In this document: positions 58,133 to 64,000 of the stretch, in pieces
How the letters are laid out: each line of letters starts with the position of its first letter
Numbering within the stretch: the stretch's first letter is position 1
Assembly (NCBI RefSeq): GCF_001263795.1
Contig: NZ_LHUR01000010.1
Location: forward strand, 1-64,000
Reading direction: 5' to 3'
From: Clostridium homopropionicum DSM 5847
Lineage (GTDB): Bacteria > Bacillota > Clostridia > Clostridiales > Clostridiaceae
Length of the DNA stretch: 64,000 nt
Translations under genes and position numbers: made by a program
The notes under the pieces: generated by a model
Databases searched by the model: none
What the model was told of the DNA's origin: nothing
The model's input: the letters and a program-made list of their open reading frames with translations, nothing else

Positions 58133-59389
58133 TTATAGACTCTTCTTTACGCCTATATCTCTTCTGTAATAAATTCCATCAAAGTTTACTTTTTCTATTT
58201 CTCTATATGCTATTTCTCTAGCCTTATCTAATGTTTCTCCTACTGCAACTATATTTAAAACTCTTCCACCAGAAGTTAAAAGCTTTCCGTCCTTTTCTTT
58301 TGCTCCTGCAACAAATACTTTGCAGTCTACATTTTCTATTCCCTTGATTTCAAAGCCCTTTTCGTAGCTTCCTGGATAGCCCTTTGAAACAGCTGTTACA
58401 CAACAAGCATGAGCATCTTTCCATTTAACAGTATATCCTTCAAGTTCTTTGTCTATAGCTTTTAGTATAAGCTCTACATAATCACTTTCCATAAGAGATA
58501 AAACTCCTTGAGTTTCAGGGTCTCCCATTCTTACATTGTATTCTAGAAGATAAACTCCCTTTTTAGTTATCATAATTCCAAAGAAGATTGTTCCTATATA
58601 ATCCATATTTTCAGTTTGAATTCCCTTAAGAGTAGTTTCTAGAATCTCTTTATTAAAGCTTTCTAGTACTTCCTCAGAACAGTAGAAGTTTGGAGCTATA
58701 ACTCCCATTCCTCCAGTGTTTGGTCCCTTATCATTGTCGTATATTTGCTTGTGATCCTTGCTTGATATAAATGGTATTATGGTTTTCCCATCAGTTATAG
58801 AAAGAATAGAAGCTTCAACACCCTCTAAAAATTCTTCAATAACTATTCTAAGACCTGCACCAGCAAAAATGTCTTTTACCATAAAATCATTTATAGCAGC
58901 TTCTGCTTCTTCCTTATTTGCACATATTACAACGCCTTTTCCTGCAGCTAATCCATCTGCCTTAACTACTGTAGGATAAGGACACTCATTTAAATATTCA
59001 AGGGCTTTATTTACATCTTCAAAAACTTCGTATTCAGCAGTTTTAACACCGTATTTTTTCATAAAGTCTTTAGAGAAGCTTTTACTTCCTTCAAGAGCTG
59101 CTGCTATTTTAGATGGTCCAAAGATTTTTAAGTTATGCTCTCTGAACATGTCAACTATACCATCAACTAACGGAGTTTCTGGCCCTACTATTGTAAGGTC
59201 TATTTTATTATCCTTTGCAAAATTTAAAACATCTACATTATTTTCTAAATTAACATTTTCGCACTTTTCTTCTTTATCAGTACCACCGTTTCCTGGAGCA
59301 ATATAAATTTTATCTACTAAATTGCTTTGAGATACCTTCCAAGCAATTGCATGTTCACGACCACCTGAGCCAACTATTAAAACCTTCAC
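58133..59389 (-). CDS. purD: Phosphoribosylamine-glycine ligase
   Basis: A 418-residue ATP-grasp enzyme making glycinamide ribotide. It starts VLIVGSGGREHAIAWKVSQS, has PTVVKADGLAAGKGVVICAN, FLEGVEASILSITDGKTIIP, KDHKQIYDNDKGPNTGGMG and the metal-binding LLEYNVRMGDPETQGVL. Normal length. It lies between purH and purL with a 26-bp gap to purL. Confidence 0.97.
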   Translation of the reverse strand: MKVLIVGSGGREHAIAWKVSQSNLVDKIYIAPGNGGTDKEEKCENVNLENNVDVLNFAKDNKIDLTIVGPETPLVDGIVDMFREHNLKIFGPSKIAAALEGSKSFSKDFMKKYGVKTAEYEVFEDVNKALEYLNECPYPTVVKADGLAAGKGVVICANKEEAEAAINDFMVKDIFAGAGLRIVIEEFLEGVEASILSITDGKTIIPFISSKDHKQIYDNDKGPNTGGMGVIAPNFYCSEEVLESFNKEILETTLKGIQTENMDYIGTIFFGIMITKKGVYLLEYNVRMGDPETQGVLSLMESDYVELILKAIDKELEGYTVKWKDAHACCVTAVSKGYPGSYEKGFEIKGIENVDCKVFVAGAKEKDGKLLTSGGRVLNIVAVGETLDKAREIAYREIEKVNFDGIYYRRDIGVKKSL

Positions 59390-59433
59390 AGTTCCACACT
59401 CCTTATTAATATTTAAATTGTATTTTCAGTAAA

Positions 59434-59485
59434 TTTTAGAGAGTCTACAAAGTTTACCTTGTAAACCCTAAACTCTCTAAAAAAA
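59434..59485 (-). promoter_or_regulatory. Hairpin between purH and purD
   Basis: TTTAGAGAGT and ACTCTCTAAA form a stem that encloses a second hairpin GTTTAC/GTAAAC. The minus strand lacks a T-tract after the stem, so it looks like a processing or mRNA-stabilising hairpin rather than a terminator. Confidence 0.5.
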
Positions 59486-59488
59486 TGA

Positions 59489-60991
59489 TTAATGCTTAAA
59501 GTGTCTAATTCCTGTAAACACCATTGCTATATTATTTTCATTACATGCCTTAATAGAATCTTCATCTCTTACAGAACCGCCTGGTTGGATAATAGCCTTA
59601 ATTCCCCACTTAGCAGCTTCTGTTACCACATCATCAAATGGGAAGAAAGCATCTGATGCTAATACTCCACCATTTTTTGCTCTTTCAAGAGCTTCAGTTG
59701 CAGCCCAAATTCTATTAACTTGGCCTCCGCCTATTCCAGTAGCCATGCCATCCTTAGCAACAACAATAGCATTTGATTTTACATATTTACATACCTTCAT
59801 AGCAAATTCTAAGTCTCTTAATTCTTCTTTAGAAGGTTTTTTCTCTGTAACAACTTCCATCTTTTCTGCAAATAATGTATCTTCGCTTTGAACTAAAATT
59901 CCACCGTCAACCTTTGCAAGATTGAATTTGTCTTCTGGTTTAATATTGCATTTAATTACTCTTAAGTTCTTCTTTTGTTTTAATACTTCTAAAGCATCCT
60001 CATCGTAGTCTGGTGCAATTACTATTTCTAAGAAAATTTCTGCCATTTTTTCTGCTGTTTTCTTATCTACCTTGCTGTTTACTGCAACTATTCCACCAAA
60101 AATTGAAACAGGGTCACAAGAATAAGCTTTTTCATATACATCATAAACATTGTCTCCAATGGCAACTCCACATGGAGTATTGTGCTTAAGTCCACAGCAG
60201 GCAATTTCGTCGAACTCCCAAACTGTTTTCCATGCTATGTCCATATCTTTAATATTATTGTAGGAAAGCTGCTTTCCATTTAAAATTTCAAAGTTATTAA
60301 TTGCTCCTGTACCATTTGTTGCTGTGTAGTAAGCAGCACTTTGGTGAGAATTTTCACCATATCTTAAATCCATTGATTTTTTATATGATAGAGATAAATA
60401 CTCTGGATATTCTTCATCTTCTAAAAGGAAGTTACTAATTGCTGCATCATAAGCTGACATTAGGTTAAATACTTTTCCTGCAAGTCTCTTTCTTGTATTG
60501 TAGTCTACATCTCCATTTGTTTCAATTTGCTCCATTACATTTTTATAATCCTTTGTATCTGTAAGAACAATAACATCCTTAAAGTTTTTAGATGCTGCTC
60601 TTATCATTGTAGGACCACCAATATCTATAAACTCAACCTTTTCTTCGAATTCTAAATCTTCCTTAACCTTTTCAAAGAAAGGATATAAATTTACAACAAC
60701 CATGTCAATTGGTTCTATTCCCTTATTCTGAATAGTTTCCATATGCTTAGGATTTTCTCTTATAGCAAGTATTCCACCATGAATAATAGGATGAAGAGTC
60801 TTAACTCTTCCATCTAATATTTCATCAAAGCCTGTAACTTCATTTACTTCAGTAACAGGAATATTATTTTCCTTAAGGTGTCTGTATGTACCACCTGTAG
60901 ATATTACTTCTACTCCTCTATTTACTAAGAATTTTGCAAGGTCTAATATACCTTCTTTATCGAAAACGCTTATTAATGCTCTCTTTAACAT
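59489..60991 (-). CDS. purH: AICAR transformylase/IMP cyclohydrolase
   Basis: A 500-residue bifunctional enzyme for the last two steps to IMP. The N-terminal MGS-like cyclohydrolase has [47 protein letters not shown] and [15 protein letters not shown] (here FIDIGGP). The transformylase part has [29 protein letters not shown], and the end [24 protein letters not shown]. Complete and of normal length. 18 bp after purN. Confidence 0.97.
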   Translation of the reverse strand: MLKRALISVFDKEGILDLAKFLVNRGVEVISTGGTYRHLKENNIPVTEVNEVTGFDEILDGRVKTLHPIIHGGILAIRENPKHMETIQNKGIEPIDMVVVNLYPFFEKVKEDLEFEEKVEFIDIGGPTMIRAASKNFKDVIVLTDTKDYKNVMEQIETNGDVDYNTRKRLAGKVFNLMSAYDAAISNFLLEDEEYPEYLSLSYKKSMDLRYGENSHQSAAYYTATNGTGAINNFEILNGKQLSYNNIKDMDIAWKTVWEFDEIACCGLKHNTPCGVAIGDNVYDVYEKAYSCDPVSIFGGIVAVNSKVDKKTAEKMAEIFLEIVIAPDYDEDALEVLKQKKNLRVIKCNIKPEDKFNLAKVDGGILVQSEDTLFAEKMEVVTEKKPSKEELRDLEFAMKVCKYVKSNAIVVAKDGMATGIGGGQVNRIWAATEALERAKNGGVLASDAFFPFDDVVTEAAKWGIKAIIQPGGSVRDEDSIKACNENNIAMVFTGIRHFKH

Positions 60992-61009
60992 TTGGTACCT
61001 CCTTAAAAA

Positions 61010-61624
61010 TTATTGCTCACCAACAACTCTTCTTCCCTTGAAGCTTATCTTTCCCTCTGAAAGTAATTTTATAGCCTCTGGTAAAGCCTTATGTTCTTCA
61101 ACTAACACTCTCTTTTGCAAGGATTCTGGTGTATCATCATCTTCTACTTTTACAGCCTTTTGAATTATTATGCTTCCTGTATCTGTACCTTCATCAACAA
61201 AGTGAACTGTACATCCAGTAACCTTAACCCCATATTCTAAAGCCTTTTCATGAACCTTTAATCCGTACATTCCATTTCCGCAAAAGGCTGGTATAAGAGA
61301 CGGATGAATGTTAATTATTCTATCCTTAAACTTTTTTAGAAGATCTCCCTTTAAAATTGAGAGATATCCTGCAAGTACTAGTAAATCAACCTTTCCGTCA
61401 ATTATCTCAAGTATTTTATCTGAAAGTGAATCCTTATATTGTTTTTTATCTAATTCATAAGTTTTAATATTGTTATTTTTCGCTCTCTCTATTCCAAAAG
61501 CCCCCACTTTATCACTTATAACATATTCTATACTGCAATTTTCAAGGTACTTGTTATTGATACTATCAATTATAGATTGCAGATTTGTCCCGCCCCCGGA
61601 AATTAGAACTGCTATTTTATACAT
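61010..61624 (-). CDS. purN: Phosphoribosylglycinamide formyltransferase
   Basis: A 204-residue folate-dependent formyltransferase. It begins KIAVLISGGGTNLQSIIDSI, has LLVLAGYLSILKGDL, RIINIHPSLIPAFCGNGMYG with the catalytic Asn and His, and GCTVHFVDEGTDTGSIIIQK with the Asp. It overlaps purM by 13 bp, so the two are translationally coupled. Confidence 0.97.
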   Translation of the reverse strand: MYKIAVLISGGGTNLQSIIDSINNKYLENCSIEYVISDKVGAFGIERAKNNNIKTYELDKKQYKDSLSDKILEIIDGKVDLLVLAGYLSILKGDLLKKFKDRIINIHPSLIPAFCGNGMYGLKVHEKALEYGVKVTGCTVHFVDEGTDTGSIIIQKAVKVEDDDTPESLQKRVLVEEHKALPEAIKLLSEGKISFKGRRVVGEQ

Positions 61625-62607
61625 ACCCCTTTGCCTCCAGCCTCTACATATCCTATTTCATAAGCCTTATTGCCCATAGCTTCAATATCCTTTATCATAG
61701 AAGCAGCATCTTTTTTGTTAATACAAATAACAAAGCCTATTCCCATGTTAAAGGTATTAAACATATGCTCTTCCTCAACACCTAAAGACATTAAGTGCTT
61801 AAATATAGGTAAAATTTCAAAGCTATTTTTATTAATTACAGCCTTAAAGTCACCTTTGAACATTCTTGGAATGTTCTCATAAAAACCGCCCCCAGTTATA
61901 TGAGCCATTCCTTTTATTTTATATTTTTTCATTAATTCCAATACTGTTTTTACATATATCTTAGTAGGAGTTAAAAGTACGTTTCCTATCTTTTCTCCGT
62001 TAAAATCTGCTTGTAGGTCTGTTATTAGCTTTCTTATTAATGAAAAACCATTGCTATGAGCACCAGAAGAAGCTATTCCAATAAGTGCATCTCCTTCTTC
62101 TATTGTACTTCCGTCAATTATCTCATCTTTTTCTACAACTCCTACGCAAAAGCCAGCTACATCATAGTCACCCGCTTTGTAGAAACCTGGCATTTCGGCA
62201 GTTTCACCACCAATTAGTGAACATGCTGAATCTAAGCAGCCGTCACTTACCCCTTTTACTAAATCCGCTGCTTGCTCTGAATCTAATTTTCCGCAAGCTA
62301 TATAATCTAAGAAAAATAAAGGTGTTGCACCATGACAAAGAACGTCATTAACGCACATTGCTACACAGTCTATCCCAACTGTATCATATTTTCCCATATC
62401 AAAAGCTACCTTCAGCTTTGTTCCAACTCCATCAGTACCGGAAACAAGCACAGGATTTTTTAATTTAGGAAGTTCATACATACCAGCAAAGCTTCCAAGG
62501 TTATTTAATACAGCTGAACTGTATGTTTTAGTTGCATGCTCCTTCATCAAGTTTACAGCTTTGTAGCCTTCTTCTATATTTACACCAGCTTCTTTATAAG
62601 TTGCCAT
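61612..62607 (-). CDS. purM: Phosphoribosylformylglycinamidine cyclo-ligase
   Basis: A 331-residue AIR synthetase. Landmarks: YKEAGVNIEEGYKAVNLM, PVLVSGTDGVGTKLKVAF, GIDCVAMCVNDVLCHGATPL, ALIGGETAEMPGFY-like text (SLIGGETAEMPGFYKAGDYD), GIASSGAHSNGFSLIRKL and MAHITGGGFYENIPRM. Normal length. It starts 8 bp after purF. Confidence 0.97.
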   Translation of the reverse strand: MATYKEAGVNIEEGYKAVNLMKEHATKTYSSAVLNNLGSFAGMYELPKLKNPVLVSGTDGVGTKLKVAFDMGKYDTVGIDCVAMCVNDVLCHGATPLFFLDYIACGKLDSEQAADLVKGVSDGCLDSACSLIGGETAEMPGFYKAGDYDVAGFCVGVVEKDEIIDGSTIEEGDALIGIASSGAHSNGFSLIRKLITDLQADFNGEKIGNVLLTPTKIYVKTVLELMKKYKIKGMAHITGGGFYENIPRMFKGDFKAVINKNSFEILPIFKHLMSLGVEEEHMFNTFNMGIGFVICINKKDAASMIKDIEAMGNKAYEIGYVEAGGKGVCIK

Positions 62608-62615
62608 ATTAGTAC

Positions 62616-64000
62616 CTACCTTTCTAAACTTTCTTTAGAGTGTTCAATTGGAGCTGACATTGGGTACTCTCCACTAAAGCAACCAAGGCAAAAACCTTGT
62701 TTCCCTTTTAAACTGCTTAATAATCCATCAGTACTTAAATATCCAAGGCTATCTGCCCCTATAAGTTCTCTTATTTGTTCAACAGTTTTCTGTGCTCCAA
62801 TTAGGTCTTTTCTGTAAGGTGTATCTATTCCAAAATAGCATGGATATTTAACTATTGGAGAACATACTCTAAAATGTACTTCTTTTGCCCCTGCTCTGCG
62901 TAGAATTTCAACAAGTCTTTTACTTGTAGTTCCTCTTACAATAGAGTCATCAATAAGCACTACTCTTTTGCCTTCTACATTCACTTTTAAAACGTTTAAT
63001 TTAACTGTTACAGCTCTTTCCCTCATCTTTTGATTTGGAGCTATAAAGGTTCTGCCTACATATTTATTTTTAATCAAACCAATTCCGTATGGTATTCCTG
63101 AAGCCTTTGCATATCCTACTGCTGCAGGTATTCCTGAATCTGGTACTCCAATTACTAAATCCGCATCCACTGGAGATTCATGATATAAATGTCCACCTGC
63201 TTCAACTCTTGCTTCATATACGCTAATACCATCTATTGTACTGTCAGGTCTTGCAAAATATATATATTCAAAAGAACAAGTCATGCATTTTGTCTTTTCA
63301 GCAAACTGAATAGATTTTAATCCATCTTCATCAATTATTACTACTTCTCCTGGTTCTACGTCTCTTACAAATTCAGCGCCTACAGAATCTAGTGCACAGC
63401 TTTCTGAACACATAATATAGTCTTCTCCAATTTTCCCTATACACATAGGTCTTATTCCATATGGATCTCTTATTCCAATTAATTTATCTCCTGTAAGCAT
63501 AACAATTGCATAAGAACCTTTCACTGCTTGAACAGCATCAACAACTGCAGCTTCTATTCCTTTTTTAGCTTTTCTAGCAATTAAATTTAAAATTACTTCA
63601 GTATCTATTGAAGTTTGAAATAGTACTCCACCATCTTCTAAAAGCTCTCTTATAACATCTGCATTAACTAAATTTCCATTGTGAGCAATTGCAATGGAAC
63701 CAAGCTTAAATTCACTAACTAGCGGTTGTGCGTTTCCAGCTCTGCTGCCTCCTGTAGTGGAATATCTAACGTGTCCAATAGCAGATTTACCCTTCATACC
63801 TTCAAGAACTGAATCTCTAAACACTTCAGAAACTAGTCCCATATCTTTGTGGCAAATAATTTTTTCTCCATCTGACACAGCTATTCCAGCACTTTCTTGT
63901 CCTCTATGTTGAAGTGCATAAAGGCCATAATAAGTTAAGGTAGCTACATCTAAACCTGATTTAGAGTAAACTCCAAAAACGCCGCATTCTTCTTTAAATT
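62616..64000 (-). CDS. purF: Amidophosphoribosyltransferase, N-terminus beyond right edge
   Basis: The first committed enzyme of purine synthesis (PRPP plus glutamine to phosphoribosylamine). The frame runs off the window at 64,000; the visible start region reads EECGVFGVYSK with the nucleophilic cysteine, so only a few N-terminal residues are missing. GHVRYSTTGGSRAGNAQPL and LIDDSIVRGTTSKRLVEILR (PRPP site) follow. Cysteines in KCMTCSFEY, YPCYFGIDTP and GFCLGCFSG match the four ligands of the [4Fe-4S] cluster in the Bacillus-type enzyme. The operon promoter lies outside the window. Confidence 0.95.
   Translation of the reverse strand, partial: FKEECGVFGVYSKSGLDVATLTYYGLYALQHRGQESAGIAVSDGEKIICHKDMGLVSEVFRDSVLEGMKGKSAIGHVRYSTTGGSRAGNAQPLVSEFKLGSIAIAHNGNLVNADVIRELLEDGGVLFQTSIDTEVILNLIARKAKKGIEAAVVDAVQAVKGSYAIVMLTGDKLIGIRDPYGIRPMCIGKIGEDYIMCSESCALDSVGAEFVRDVEPGEVVIIDEDGLKSIQFAEKTKCMTCSFEYIYFARPDSTIDGISVYEARVEAGGHLYHESPVDADLVIGVPDSGIPAAVGYAKASGIPYGIGLIKNKYVGRTFIAPNQKMRERAVTVKLNVLKVNVEGKRVVLIDDSIVRGTTSKRLVEILRRAGAKEVHFRVCSPIVKYPCYFGIDTPYRKDLIGAQKTVEQIRELIGADSLGYLSTDGLLSSLKGKQGFCLGCFSGEYPMSAPIEHSKESLER

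Noticed and set aside
1-64000. CRISPR arrays, rRNA or tRNA genes, insertion sequences
   Set aside because: No repeat-spacer pattern, rRNA or tRNA sequence, or DDE transposase was found; the only mobile elements supported are the prophage, the intein/HNH and the group II intron fragment.

Overview
The window is low-GC DNA with clostridial gene content. It carries one-piece PurL (about 1250 residues), an iron-sulfur type PurF, HydE, an MCP and TTG/GTG starts with strong AGGAGG sites. I read it as Clostridium sensu stricto; the species cannot be fixed from the sequence alone. Three blocks are visible.

(1) Positions 1 to about 39,200 are a nearly complete HK97-type siphovirus prophage, all on the minus strand, so the gene order runs right to left. 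From right to left it holds: a sigma-like regulator with a structured leader (39,136 down), a replication/recombination block (small proteins, DUF2800 RecB-like nuclease, DUF2815/Enc34 single-strand binding protein, family A DNA polymerase, Rha, VapE primase-helicase, VRR-NUC, SNF2 helicase, DUF1492 regulator), an HNH packaging endonuclease beside a GC-rich cos-like stretch, two DNA methyltransferases, terminase, portal, protease, capsid, connectors, tail genes including a -1 frameshift chaperone, holin, amidase, and a three-gene large serine recombinase cassette. The last recombinase is cut by the 5' end of a group II intron that runs off the left edge. No CI-type repressor is visible.

(2) Positions 39,570-45,450 are a defence segment: a NACHT STAND NTPase on the plus strand and a Sau3AI/MutH-type restriction-modification pair on the minus strand. 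It sits at the prophage-chromosome border, so it may be prophage cargo or a separate island. About 1 kb of gene-free DNA follows.

(3) Positions 46,457-64,000 are host chromosome: RlmD, an RDD protein, an ATP-cone protein, an MBL-fold hydrolase, a nitrilase-family amidase, an MCP, HydE, and a purine operon transcribed purF-purM-purN-purH-purD-purL (purF is cut by the right edge).

The most striking structure is in the phage DNA polymerase gene. A 309-codon intein interrupts the catalytic O-helix (motif B). Inside it, in the +1 reading frame and with its own perfect Shine-Dalgarno and ATG, lies a complete 243-residue HNH homing endonuclease. It overlaps intein block B at its start and reaches the block F boundary at its end, so one stretch of DNA encodes both a protein-splicing element and an overprinted free-standing endonuclease. 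Other signals of note are three copies of a constant-spacing promoter-like element before three separate phage operons, a leader with short ORFs and a terminator before the sigma-like gene, and a self-contained iron-sulfur moron in the tail operon.
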